Assembly (NCBI GenBank): GCA_024278275.1
Contig: JAJRTN010000050.1
Span: forward strand, 1 to 55,716
DNA from: Candidatus Hydrogenedentota bacterium
Lineage (GTDB): Bacteria > Hydrogenedentota > Hydrogenedentia > Hydrogenedentales > JAJRTN01
Direction of reading: 5' to 3'
Length of the DNA: 55,716 nucleotides
The position numbers and the translations under genes were made by a program. Positions 39,801-46,781 of the stretch are shown piece by piece; the first letter of the stretch is position 1; each line of letters opens with the position of its first letter. A model generated the notes under the pieces. It was not told the DNA's origin, did no database searches, and was given only the letters and a program-made list of their open reading frames with translations.

Positions 39801-42726
39801 CCACGCCGTTGGTGTGGTCCCAGGCCAGCCCACTCCACGACTCGCCGCTCGTGAGCGCCGAAGCCAGGTCGGCGATCTCGGAGGCCATGCCCGTAACGAG
39901 ACTGATGGAAACGAGCTTGTTGCCGCTCCAGCCGAAGAAGGTGTCGAAGTTGAAGGAGGCGAACTCCGCCGCCGTCATGTCGGCGGGCAGGCCAAGCTGG
40001 GGCATGGACGTATCGGTGGCATCGGTCAAGGCCCGTTTCGAAATGTCACCGCCATTCACGCCGAAGGCCGTACCCACGTAGTCATCATCGGAAATGGCGC
40101 AACGGCCCGTATTGGAAACAATGTTCACATTGCCCTGGGGATTGGTCAGCACCAGGTCGAAGTACTCGTTGCCCAGCGCGTCCCCCTCCACCTCGCGGTC
40201 CGCCCAGATGGGCACGGAGATGGTGGCCGACGTGGTGAAGGCGTCGATGGTCACCGTGCCCCGTACCGGCGTGTAGTCCACTTCGGCCTGGGCCGTCACG
40301 TCCACGGTTTCATAGTCCAGCGAAATAGGACCGGCGTTCTGCTGATTCAATGTCACCGTGAAAACCGCCGTATAAATCTGTCCGCACGGCAGCGCCGCCG
40401 TAACATCCGGGCAACTGCCCTCCGTGATGCTGATGTCGGCGATGGTCAGGTCGCTCGCGCCCGGGGGCACGCCGGCTTCATCGTCAATGATCCGGATGGG
40501 CGTGCTCCCTCCCTCGGCGAAGGGGGAATCGGTGGACAGCACGATATTGAAGTCCTCGTCGGAATCCAGTTGGGCGTCGTCGAGAATCGTCACCGCCAGG
40601 GTCTGCTTGTCCACATTTGGCGGGAAGGACAAGGTGCCCGAAACGGGCAGGTAATCCAGGCCCGTTCCACCCAGGGCCGTGTCGTTCTCCGTGGTGTAAT
40701 GCACCTCGATGGGCACGCTGCGGGCCTGGCTGATGACCACGTCGAAGATCACCGTGCCCGCGGTTTCCGGCACGGAAGTGGCCAGGGTATTGGCCACGCC
40801 CACGGCGAAGGTGGAGGGCGTGTCGTCATCCACGATGGTCCCGGTGATTTCCTCGTTGACCAGGAAGACGTTGGAGGAAACATTGCTGATGGCCAGCTTG
40901 AAGAACTCGTTCACAGGCTCCGGTTTGTCATCACCGATGAGAACCACGTTCAGGGTTCCCGTGGTGACGCCGGCGGGCAGGGTGATGGCGCTGGACGTGT
41001 CCACGTAGTCCTCGCCGGGCAGGGCGGCGTTTTCCCCCTGGAGCGCCACCGTGGCGTAGGAAAGGGAAATAGGCTCGCTATTCATGGGCTCGACCGTAAT
41101 GGGAAAACTGAGCGTGCCGGACCCCGCGTTTCCCTCGTTCGCACTGGCGGGGGCGATGGTCACCTTGCTCACGCCGGCGGGTCGTGGGGCATAACAGATT
41201 TTGAAGTCGTCGATGAACCAACCCGCCGCCGTGTGGCGGTTGGCTTCGGCGGGCTGCACGAAGCGAAAACGCACCAGCACGTCCTGACCGATGTAGGCGT
41301 TGAGGTTGATCACCTCCTTCCGCCACGGGATGACGAAGTTGTCCTTCGACGGTTCCGTGGGGGCGAAGGTCTTGAGTACGGTCCAGTTGATCCCCACATC
41401 CGTCGAAACCTCCACGTAAGCGGTGGCGGGCTCGGGCTGAAGGGCCGTGAAGCTGATCTCCAGGTAGTGCATGAAACTGAGCTGCGCCGTGAGGGCGTCC
41501 ACGTTGGGAATATCGACGGCGGAGGTCATGCGGGCCGCGCCTTCCACGCCGCCCACGGTGTCGTAGGTGCAGGTCCCCTCGTCGTTGAATACCAGTGCCG
41601 TCGTGGGCGAGGTGAAGCCCGTCGGCGCGATACAGGCGCTGGCCTCCTGGATATGCCACAGCCCCAACTCGGCGGGGGTCGCGCCGGGTGCCTGGTTGGG
41701 GGGATAACCCGTGCTCCAGGGGAAGGTGCCGTCGGGGGTCTCGAAATCCTCCTCGTAAAGACACACCAACTCGTCGTCGTCCACGATGTGCCCCGTGGCC
41801 CGGTCAATGGCGATATGCGCGTTGGCCGAGGGATTGCCGATGACAACCTCGAAGGTCTCCTCCGGCTCAAAGAAGGCATCGCCCAACACGGCGATGTTCA
41901 GGGTGTAGGCGGACGTGCCCGCCGGAATGATGATGGGGCCGGAACTGGCCGCGAAATCGAGCCCCGCCAGGGCGGTCCCGCTCACCGTCTCATGTTCCAG
42001 GGCAATATCCTCCGCGGCGGGCGGCTCGACCGTGATGGTGAAGGCCATGTCGGTCACGCCCGCGTCCCCCTCCGTCACCAGCGCGTCACCGATGGCCAGC
42101 GCGCTGACCCCTTCGTCCAGCGCCTCCCCCTCCAGCCGAAGGTCGTCCACGTACCAGCCCAGGTTCGTGATGGTGTCGTCCGAGGTGAAGCCAAAGCGAA
42201 TGCGGATGTGTTCGCCGATGAATTCGGTCAGATCGACGGACTCCTCGTCCCAGAAGGCCTCGTCCACCGAATCCCGGAACACTTCATGGTTCCAGGTGGC
42301 GCCGCCGTCGGTGGAGACCTGCACGAAATAGAAATCCGATCCCACCTCCGCCGCGACGAAATCCCACCACCTCAGCGTAAGGGAGGACAGGGTGATGGGG
42401 ATATCCACGTCGAGGGTCATGGTGGCGAAACCGGCCCGGTCGTTCCGGTAGGCGCACTCCTGGCCAAAATCAAACACCAGCGCGGTAACGGCGCTGGTGT
42501 AGGCCAGTTCGTTGGGAAGACAGGCGCTGTTTCGTTTGAACCGCCAGTCGCCGGTCAGGTTCCACGACGTGGAATTGAAGCCCTCCTCGAAATCATCCTC
42601 GAAGAGCACCACCGTCCCCGCGTAGCCCCGGGGCGCGGCAAACGTCGTGAGCAGCACCATCACAGAGAAAACGCGGAAAAACATTCCGCACCCGGCCATT
42701 ACCCGTATCGAGCTTCGTTCGCGCAT
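30817..42726 (-). CDS. giant secreted Calx-beta/FG-GAP protein with TcA-like C-terminus
   Basis: 3969 aa. The ATG at 42726 follows CAGGAAT with a signal peptide (MFFRVFSVMVLLTTFAAP). Domains by residue: two jelly-roll/MAM-like domains interleaved with four Calx-beta domains up to about 880 (ITEG, DYTPVRGTVTI, IVDDD); a beta-propeller at about 890-1120; seven FG-GAP units at 1150-1680 (GVGDINGDTFEDFAI, GAGDFNGNGFHDLIIGAP); then about 1600 unrecognised residues. From 3362 a coiled coil (ELLQALGQFMSAIDDYESLV) leads to a hydrophobic pair (IALKAAITIVEAIG, TGVIVGFSNGV), a second long helical region to 3610, LAARYTFLAAKAYDYET, and a beta-rich end with VWNTRWMLIIPAS and GVSDIKLFFETYAYPR. That order resembles the TcA channel plus TcB-binding domain (TcA ends with W-x-L-x-L-P and ISDVILHxxYTA). 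It is about 1500 residues longer than known TcA. The Tc link is inferred from motif order and the neighbouring gene. Confidence 0.85.
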   Translation of the reverse strand: MRERSSIRVMAGCGMFFRVFSVMVLLTTFAAPRGYAGTVVLFEDDFEEGFNSTSWNLTGDWRFKRNSACLPNELAYTSAVTALVFDFGQECAYRNDRAGFATMTLDVDIPITLSSLTLRWWDFVAAEVGSDFYFVQVSTDGGATWNHEVFRDSVDEAFWDEESVDLTEFIGEHIRIRFGFTSDDTITNLGWYVDDLRLEGEALDEGVSALAIGDALVTEGDAGVTDMAFTITVEPPAAEDIALEHETVSGTALAGLDFAASSGPIIIPAGTSAYTLNIAVLGDAFFEPEETFEVVIGNPSANAHIAIDRATGHIVDDDELVCLYEEDFETPDGTFPWSTGYPPNQAPGATPAELGLWHIQEASACIAPTGFTSPTTALVFNDEGTCTYDTVGGVEGAARMTSAVDIPNVDALTAQLSFMHYLEISFTALQPEPATAYVEVSTDVGINWTVLKTFAPTEPSKDNFVIPWRKEVINLNAYIGQDVLVRFRFVQPAEANRHTAAGWFIDDFKICYAPRPAGVSKVTIAPASANEGNAGSGTLSFPITVEPMNSEPISLSYATVALQGENAALPGEDYVDTSSAITLPAGVTTGTLNVVLIGDDKPEPVNEFFKLAISNVSSNVFLVNEEITGTIVDDDTPSTFAVGVANTLATSVPETAGTVIFDVVISQARSVPIEVHYTTENDTALGGTGLDYLPVSGTLSFPPNVDKQTLAVTILDDAQLDSDEDFNIVLSTDSPFAEGGSTPIRIIDDEAGVPPGASDLTIADISITEGSCPDVTAALPCGQIYTAVFTVTLNQQNAGPISLDYETVDVTAQAEVDYTPVRGTVTIDAFTTSATISVPIWADREVEGDALGNEYFDLVLTNPQGNVNIVSNTGRCAISDDDYVGTAFGVNGGDISKRALTDATDTSMPQLGLPADMTAAEFASFNFDTFFGWSGNKLVSISLVTGMASEIADLASALTSGESWSGLAWDHTNGVAVATSTEGHVALVDLADGTLLSQQLLTHRWVAVAVHPTTGRIYAVARDNANEADLYRIDLGTTSSATLIGTLGGIVAGDAVEDTFWDSDFDDATGTLYLNAFVSGDVWETRTVELKESAANPGTVETRVHLDGPAVSSIAIAATPPPSSVEWTKNLFFDDLPPRGIQFKADGDSLGGSEAGRVVSGVGDINGDTFEDFAITAPLADVTSGGSTFSEAGKVFIVFGAPVGGFSDVLNLYLNDTAPFGAGLLDGVNGIVVEGGADGEHLGVSVTGIGDMNGDRIDDFAIGFLDGTLAGGAYIILGDRNLDPVISTGDIGDTTQGATVEGVKIVGARAGDGAGLSMAGAGDFNGNGFHDLIIGAPDADDGSGTRCGAAYVIFGSDAGVGANGLIDLQSLAPPRGIRILGEADDDDFGAAVSGVGDVNGDGVSDIGVGAPKQGAGDEGSAYVFFGHVDYANNDAPNPIPLARLADGDPSQTPPLPNSLYFTVVMPPEGGLADLVNPDIVLLPPFKPGDLGSIPGMRLTGEGGGFGSSLDSVGDANGDSLDDFVVGAPAFDGAGAAEPHWGRAYIVLGARGEGHAPESLAAEVGTEVPGLLLMGINEGDNTAAVVAGAGDINGDGYMDTLISATGGTPGGYPGEVYIVHGKPGLGGVLSLRDLANRDPNAALGRYLYNTHDAGAAFGTSLSAVGDFNNDGIADFAVGQDGSSFVIFGESERIAATYRSRARSAVGPLGDLPGGSGLDLGATVYRGVGELGDFDATLPASRVSIQFVGGGFGTELAEASTQTVTIFREPAPDVPVGACAADDDRWIPQGVHWLVTTNRQGFSSSVIDLHYRPEEVAGVDLQSIAVFYAKPGAPLSENTTWSWLPFVHDPDRHVFSVIRNHGDNARAEFNGYYAIIKADLITQIGRVIPAVGVTPDDIWANGPDVTPSDPAKTFWNSIEKKLYATGAGEVTIRWRNGAGEIVSEVKAINQWPADDSGLFQTYLEGTPPVLITGASPELEFPFSALMDSDPGLTSPTGGDLKDYVETNDAFAAAKTAGSRGRAVIMLSTKPQPDQGDIFFQFVRVSKWDDPANFLGNVPWTVGTQIDPNTDPNFATYHDERAGAPYVLFGNAPYAPATLRYPGFYDRANRWGTIVPVNVKRSGEDDLALAFYERGRNLVDAKTGDRARDPVTGEPLLSFAWPYKTATYVLGWPTDAETIVVARQDGSGELDIATYGQELDVYVQNDRALPGFNPNEEHALIAPFGGGKALFALRNDLNDTDLNSPTYTSEPYALLVYRDPNDLDVFGVPRTKTKPFAVLATDGVFTFGPWPHVSGDDDPYEGSAGAFIQPPYPLSTFLYSPDNTYTPGSADYVFEDRTTRHWAKSATGTNDRLGMLFYYPVQPDFYFPEAYKLKYGSGSGDPRNFDPAQGALDDVPLLDGGPHSARLTPEPVLYQTTWPDDIPVMGLSEILIEAKYGLPQINGQCSVDLIYQQSVAESGDPSKISAGLIDPVITRSVDLAELPTDVKTAPAAGGLVSFAELPPALNFRTSYDPINGKLMFKGILVNPVTGFDYVLINVMTPEDYAAILALSPGSAAGSDWEVAVTQLFALADEPHIIHDSSVDPYDVLALSTGNAKGTGYITLAMQNANACDPLPVSLEILRVIDDLNPGQVAVVKPACVFEEKLTLMNNNDFLGKPGDFMFEWLYVPDEGGTIPDPPDLNDPTDPWRPPPLTTGPSSGVGLNAITIQGPGLLTLTDNWFVVRYKQKDNAQPYGNRWSDWTRPQLAEGWIKRVVGTINPFTQRASGGGIAGAEESFASFSTGAPNRLVSMISQAGPRWTGSVPLNCDNLDAFGLIPIYETVLGRGADLSINALSPVNNPGVNTALLLAASRISDLYALLANEAYADAQDPTIAFGTDDGVYGSEATSIHAFMNQTDSLLEEELVLLRGRDDTFAPSVEVDPVYNRLMWNFTRDITGGEVAYALNYNIQDEVEGGNGVISEADAKRLYPQGHGDAWGHYLQSIKTYYKLLRHPFYTWVTRSEALLVGGQPVTVDYLDERKFAKVAAAKARTGAEIVNLTYRDAYVEDPAGQWQGYKDKDPLRAWGFTEWAQRAGQGAYIDWVVGNALLRAEDPNPDHTSIQKIDRTTVLDLAEVATAYDSIQAKVDEADLGLNPLGLGNDVVPFDISPARIDAGLTHFEQVFERAVTALNNTVTVFNRANNSTQLLRRQADSQQDFERAVLDAELDFRARLIEIFGYPYSDDIGPGGLYATGYDGPDLFHYMFNEPSGIQRDPLLQSLFFDDSTLADGTDTIPGAAELALSQWNYAVGDGDFTMVVPVKNYGAVSTCDFDTALAGFADRDDIPTNCVTLPTSGTPSEQPVYVWYNFSTSGGRLGIEKPSNWTGQRRAPGEIQRARSELLQALGQFMSAIDDYESLVGEIEDQIELIEAQFGISAAQLELLNDRLDAKKSALEKIRIMKTTQIALKAAITIVEAIGKSLEKSVPTVTGVIVGFSNGVIIDGLAPVRGGISAGWKGALAALSAATDLLDIPILFIEHAGQIADDQLAIDMTNLEGQFSNFQAIHGLESLLRNEIPLRIALHNTHEAVTQASGRYLEVLAEGQRVIERREILRHQTAADVQQQRYKDMAFRIFRNDALQKYRAQFDLAARYTFLAAKAYDYETTMLSSDPMAGEQFLTRIVKARQLGTVTDGLPQTGTGLADSLAVMARNFEVLSGQLGFNNPQVETNRFSLRRELFRILPGEAGDEAWREVLRQDYGANGVGTAANLWDVPEFRQYCVPPAGFGDTEPGIVIPFGTVVEEGKNFFGHDAGGLDSSYDSTKFATKIRSVGTWFSNYDFLNLSNTPRIYLVPAGTDILRSPTGFAGQIRSFNVMDQVLPVPFSIGGNDLDDPYWIPSVDSLAGSLVPIRRFGRYRAYHDSGEFSEKEVTRDSRLIGRSVWNTRWMLIIPASTLSNDREEGLARFIDGNLVNGERDGNGVSDIKLFFETYAYPRLKKK

Positions 42727-42775
42727 TGTTTTATTCCTGTCGTGCTTCGCACCGGGGCCGCTATCCACCAACCGG

Positions 42776-44533
42776 CTAGCGGCCATCATTGAGCACCGGC
42801 ACGTCCACCACCTTGTTCAGGCGAAAACGTCCCTGTACATGGATATCCTTCTGATGCACCCCCGAGATCGTCTCGCGGTAGGTACCCCCAATGAGGTCGT
42901 AGCCCCAGGCGGGCACGCCGAGTTGCTCGGGATCTTCCGCGCTGAACTCCAGGCGGATGTCCCGCGAGAAGGAGAAAGACTCCTTACCCTCCTCCAGCAT
43001 CGTGTTGTACCGCTCGTCCAGGTTGTTGTGATCGGGGTGAAAACGATGCACGAAGGGATTGAGCGGGTGGTCGTAGCCCATGGTCGCCACCCCTTCCAGC
43101 ACGCTTTCAATGCTGCCCGACATGGGCAGTTGCGGCAGGGGAAGGTCGAAGGCGAAATTGGGCGCGCTGATGCGGCGACCTACGATGTCGTCACCCCGGG
43201 CCGCCGCACCGCTGAATTCGGGTATCAGCGCGTCGTCGGTGACCAGCACGTACCGCCCGGGCTGGGTTTCGATGAAGGTTCCGGGATGGTCCGGGTCTTC
43301 CTCCAGCACCGGCTGCACCTGGAGCAACGTGACTTCGCTCAAGAGATGCGCGTTCTGGCCGCTTTCATCCACGTGCAGAATAAGCCGAAAGCGAAATTCC
43401 GATCCCGTGGGCCTTGGCGTCACCGAGTCCTCCGGGTTCGACGCCTCGCTCACCGCGTTGATGGTCACCGTACCCACCCAGAGCCCCGCCGGCGTGGCCG
43501 CGCGGGTCGCCGTCACCGGCACGTAGTACAACCCGCCATCGCTGTCCTCCACCCGCAACAAGCTCTCATAGACCGCCCCCGGCGTGGCGGGAGGCGGCAT
43601 GTCGCCGCGCCGCACGGACAACTGGAGCCCACGCTTCGCCCCGGGCGCCAGGGTGAAGGTCAGGGGCCCCTCTAGGGGCTGCCAGGCCACCAGCCGCTTG
43701 AAGGACAAGGCCACCGCGCCCCCGAACTCGGGAAGCGACGCCGCCAGCGCCTTGTCCGCCGGACGTTCCGACGCGGCCAGGCGCACGGTTACGGTCTTCT
43801 CCCGGTTCGAGCGGTTATAAAAGCGCAACTGCCGCTCATCGAGCCGTTCCCCGAAATTCAATCCCTTCCGGTCATCCAGACCCAGCGTCAGGGGGCCGCC
43901 GAAAGTCGATTCCCCCTTGCAGTAAACCCAGTAGGCCTCCCCCTGGCGCAGGGTTTCCCCCGCGGGATTTGTCACGGCCACCGAACGGCCTGCCGGGCTG
44001 GTCTTGAACACCTTTCCCCCCGCCAACGCGGGATCCCCCTCGAAAAACGCCTGGAAACTGGGGTTGGCGCCCGCCGCGAGATTGAAGCCCACCAGGTTGA
44101 ACGAGTTGGGCACCCATTGAATGGGCCGCACCACCGCCTTCCCCACCAGCGTCAGGGTCGTGGGCGCCTCCCCGGCATAGTCGATCAGGTAGGATCGCCC
44201 GCCGTGCAGGGCGTACAGGTCCGTCAGGAAGGCCTGCGGGTGGCCCGCCGGGAAGTAGACCAGCCAGTCCGGCATCCGGGGCACCAGCTCACTCGGATTC
44301 CGCACAAACTGGGTCGGCTCAAAGCGTCGAACCCAGGACCACACGCTGGAGACCGGTACGTCGGCGAAAACCTCGTCGCACCGGTTCTGGACGGGCTGCA
44401 CCGCCAGGTACACCGCGTTCCACCCCGGCTCCAGGGTCAACGTCTGGGTCATGTACTGACCCCAGGCGGGGGTTACGGCGATGGTGAGCAACAGGGCGGC
44501 TATTCGCACCCTTACGTTGTTCGAGGCAAGCAT
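42776..44533 (-). CDS. exported GWN-domain conserved protein, first gene of the Tc-like cluster
   Basis: 585 aa. The ATG at 44533 follows GAGGA with 8 nt spacing and starts a signal peptide (VRIAALLLTIAVTPAWG). The N-terminal half carries a domain beginning LEPGWNAVYLAVQPVQ, with WLVYFPAG, LHGGRSYLIDY, SFNLVGFNL and GEAYWVYCKG; I recall this pattern from uncharacterised Verrucomicrobia/Planctomycetes proteins. The C-terminal half has LWVGTVTINAVSEA, FRFRLILHVDESG, YVLVTDDALIPEF, NPFVHRFHPDHNNLDE (about 493-508) and GGTYRETISGVHQKDIHV. The function is unknown. The stop lies 49 bp before the TcA-like gene, so cotranscription is likely. A related GWN domain is embedded in the RHS protein two genes down, pointing to a shared role such as binding the same partner. 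Confidence 0.83.
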   Translation of the reverse strand: MLASNNVRVRIAALLLTIAVTPAWGQYMTQTLTLEPGWNAVYLAVQPVQNRCDEVFADVPVSSVWSWVRRFEPTQFVRNPSELVPRMPDWLVYFPAGHPQAFLTDLYALHGGRSYLIDYAGEAPTTLTLVGKAVVRPIQWVPNSFNLVGFNLAAGANPSFQAFFEGDPALAGGKVFKTSPAGRSVAVTNPAGETLRQGEAYWVYCKGESTFGGPLTLGLDDRKGLNFGERLDERQLRFYNRSNREKTVTVRLAASERPADKALAASLPEFGGAVALSFKRLVAWQPLEGPLTFTLAPGAKRGLQLSVRRGDMPPPATPGAVYESLLRVEDSDGGLYYVPVTATRAATPAGLWVGTVTINAVSEASNPEDSVTPRPTGSEFRFRLILHVDESGQNAHLLSEVTLLQVQPVLEEDPDHPGTFIETQPGRYVLVTDDALIPEFSGAAARGDDIVGRRISAPNFAFDLPLPQLPMSGSIESVLEGVATMGYDHPLNPFVHRFHPDHNNLDERYNTMLEEGKESFSFSRDIRLEFSAEDPEQLGVPAWGYDLIGGTYRETISGVHQKDIHVQGRFRLNKVVDVPVLNDGR

Positions 44534-45012
44534 GACAGTAATCCTCGTTCGTGGAAAGGGCGGTTTCCGTAACGGCACGGCTCCCTTACAAAAACATGAA
44601 ACATATCGCAAACAAGGGTGTGGCGAGGAGAAGGAAAGCAGACCGGATACCGGCGGACTTCGGTTACATACGGCCTTGTCCGGAAAGGTGCCCCTCCAAC
44701 CCTCGGCAAACGCGGCGGCTTGCCCGGATCACTGGCACCTCGTCCCTCTCCCTGGCTCAAACGGCACTCTCTGGCACAAAGCGGAACAACCCGAAACGCC
44801 AAAATCTTCCACTCCCTCCGGGTCTTTTGATATTAATCCATATTGTCGCTGACGGCAAGGGGCTTAAGGCCAGTCTGAACCGTGGCCGGGTGGCGGCGCC
44901 GAAAAAGTCCATGGCGCAATTTCGTCATCGTTATGATACATTGTCATGGGTACAGGGGTTCGCGGTCGCCCCATGCGCCTGTTGTCGCATCCGGTAACCG
45001 AGGAGACGGATC
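44534..45012. other. divergent intergenic region, 479 bp
   Basis: This separates the start of the minus-strand Tc-like cluster from the plus-strand sialidase-like gene. It holds an AT-rich island at about 44826-44850 with a minus-strand promoter candidate, and a TATGAT hexamer near 44932 that could serve the plus-strand gene but lacks a good -35. No tRNA, terminator or coding signal was seen. Confidence 0.55.
44831..44859 (-). promoter_or_regulatory. candidate promoter for the Tc-like cluster
   Basis: On the minus strand TTGCCG (44859-44854) is followed after 17 bp by TAATAT (44836-44831), each matching 4 of 6 consensus bases. It lies about 290 bp upstream of the first start, in the most AT-rich stretch of the gap. 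A long untranslated leader would result. Confidence 0.35.
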
Positions 45013-45996
45013 ATGCTTGTTTTCGAGTTGGGATGTATCGTGGCCGCGTGTCATCTGGCCGCACCGGGGGCGCAGTTGGTGGATGTGCAGCGCATTTGGG
45101 ACAAGGCGCCCCACAATGCCTTCACGGACCTCGTCTGGCACAGGGGCGCCTGGTTCTGTGTGTTTCGGGAAGGGCGGGGCCATGTGTCCGATGACGGCGC
45201 GTTGCGCGTGTTGCGTTCGGAGGACGGAAAAAGCTGGACGTCGAGCGCCCTCATCACCAGCGACGACGCGGACCTGCGCGACGCCAAGATCGGCGTGACG
45301 CCTGGTGGGCGGCTCATGCTGACGGGCGCGGGGGCCATGCACCAGCCTGCCGACGCGCGGCATCGCTCCATGGCATGGTTCTCCGACGACGGCGCGACAT
45401 GGTCCGACCCGGTTCTCATCGCGGAAAAAAACTGGTGGCTGTGGCGCGTTACCTGGCACGGCGATACCTGCTACGGCGTGGCCTATGCCACGGATGGACG
45501 CGAGACAACGCGCCTCTACCGCAGCGGGGACGGCAAGCACTTCTCGACCCTCGTACCGGAGTTGTTCAGCAAGGAACAAGACGGCAAGGGGGGGCCCGAT
45601 GAGGCATCCCTGATTTTCCTCGAGGATGACACGTGTCTGTGTCTTTTGCGGCGGGACGGCGACACGAAGTCGGCCCAATTAGGCACGGCCCACCCGCCGT
45701 ACACGGATTGGACGTGGAAGGACCTGGGCATTTACGTGGGCGGGCCGCAGCTTCTGCCCTTGCCCGATGGCCGTATCGTGGCGGCGGGCCGCTCCATCAC
45801 CACCGGTTCGGCGCGCACCGTGCTGTATTGGCTCGACCCCGAGGCCGGCACCCTGACGGAGTTCCTCGTCCTGCCCTCCGGCGGCGATTGCAGCTACCCC
45901 GGCCTGGCGTGGCATGACGGTTTGTTGTGGGTCAGCTACTACTCGTCCCACGAAGGAAAAACCGCCATCTACCTCGCCCGTGTGCAGCCCGGGTAA
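45013..45996 (+). CDS. sialidase-like / BNR-repeat protein
   Basis: 327 aa, ATG after GAGGAG. The N-terminus (MLVFELGCIVAACHLAA) may be a short signal peptide. Asp-box motifs typical of sialidase six-bladed propellers are visible: SEDGKSWTSS, SDDGATWSDP and SGDGKHFST. The Arg and Tyr residues of true sialidases cannot be assigned with confidence, although GRETTRLYRS, LCLLRRDG and AGRSITTG may provide the Arg triad. Substrate is therefore open: sialic acid, another sugar, or a lyase-type activity. It ends 4 bp before the convergent stop of the DUF456 gene. It fits the glycan-use character of the window. Confidence 0.8.
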   Translation: MLVFELGCIVAACHLAAPGAQLVDVQRIWDKAPHNAFTDLVWHRGAWFCVFREGRGHVSDDGALRVLRSEDGKSWTSSALITSDDADLRDAKIGVTPGGRLMLTGAGAMHQPADARHRSMAWFSDDGATWSDPVLIAEKNWWLWRVTWHGDTCYGVAYATDGRETTRLYRSGDGKHFSTLVPELFSKEQDGKGGPDEASLIFLEDDTCLCLLRRDGDTKSAQLGTAHPPYTDWTWKDLGIYVGGPQLLPLPDGRIVAAGRSITTGSARTVLYWLDPEAGTLTEFLVLPSGGDCSYPGLAWHDGLLWVSYYSSHEGKTAIYLARVQPG

Positions 45997-46000
45997 AGCA

Positions 46001-46516
46001 CTACAGGGTTAACGCGGCGACGAGAAGCATGGCGAGGCCGCACAGGAACTTCGCGACGAGGCCGCCGACCTTGCCCAGGGTCGCGCCGAGGCCTGTCCAG
46101 GCGGCCTTGTCGGCGCTTTTTTCCATCTGGATGTACTCGTAGAGGGCGGCGAAGGCAAAGGCCCCGGCGCACCCGCCCAGGAGGGTTCCAATGATGGGAA
46201 ACCAGGGGGTGCCCACGATGGCCCCGACAATGCATCCCACGAGCGCGGCAAAGCTCGCGCCTTTGCCGCCCCCGAACTTGCGCGCCCCGTATCCCGCGAG
46301 CACCGTTTCGAGAATCTCGCCCAGGATGGCGATACCCAGCAGCGCGAGTACGGACCACAAGCCGAAGTGCTCAAAGCCGGGAAGCAGCCAAACCGCCATG
46401 ACGGCGATCAGGATCAGCCAGTTTCCGAAGAGGCCCACCAGATCCAGCGCCAGCCCGCAGACCACGACGAGGCCGAAAAGTGTCCATACTAGGATGGCTA
46501 TTGCGGTGGCGGTCAT
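46001..46516 (-). CDS. DUF456 family integral membrane protein
   Basis: 171 aa, ATG at 46516 (MTATAIAILVWTLFGLVVVC). The protein is almost wholly hydrophobic, with about four to five membrane segments, and has the DUF456 pattern: an early LVGLFGNWLI turn, the GEILETVLAGYGARKFGGGK loop, and Gly-rich helices (GCIVGAIVGTPWFPIIGTLLGG). Function of the family is unknown. A longer open frame upstream is not used, since the hydrophobic region begins at this Met. It is convergent with the sialidase-like gene and divergent from the phosphatase gene. Confidence 0.85.
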   Translation of the reverse strand: MTATAIAILVWTLFGLVVVCGLALDLVGLFGNWLILIAVMAVWLLPGFEHFGLWSVLALLGIAILGEILETVLAGYGARKFGGGKGASFAALVGCIVGAIVGTPWFPIIGTLLGGCAGAFAFAALYEYIQMEKSADKAAWTGLGATLGKVGGLVAKFLCGLAMLLVAALTL

Positions 46517-46696
46517 GTGTTCTCTCGTGAGGAAAGCCCCGAATGTTTCAGGGGATTCGCGCCTGTCCCCGAAATTGACCGTAAGACCCTTTTCCGACCG
46601 GAAAGGTTTCAACTGCGACACCGGCAGGCGTGGATATCGAACACCTTCTGCCCCAAGGGGGCCTTCGCGGGGTGGCGAAAACGCGGCCCCGGGTAG

Positions 46697-46702
46697 TACA
46701 AT
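46697..46702 (+). promoter_or_regulatory. candidate -10 element upstream of the PP2C gene
   Basis: TACAAT followed by GGG, 80 bp before the phosphatase start. The same TAnAATGG pattern precedes the enolase-superfamily and GH29 genes. The -35 box here is weak (TGGCGA at 18 bp spacing). Confidence 0.3.
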
Positions 46703-46781
46703 GGGCTTAAAGGGGGCGCGGGATCGGGTGTCGTGGTAGGCACCCATCGGATGCGCTTCGCCGAGTGGGAAGGGGTAGCCA

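Noticed and set aside
35860-42792. Plus-strand open frame of 2310 codons opposite the Calx-beta/TcA-like giant
   Set aside because: It is the antisense of a clearly coding frame with recognisable domains; its product is rich in His, Arg, Gly and Val in the way of GC-rich shadow frames and has no domain or ribosome site.
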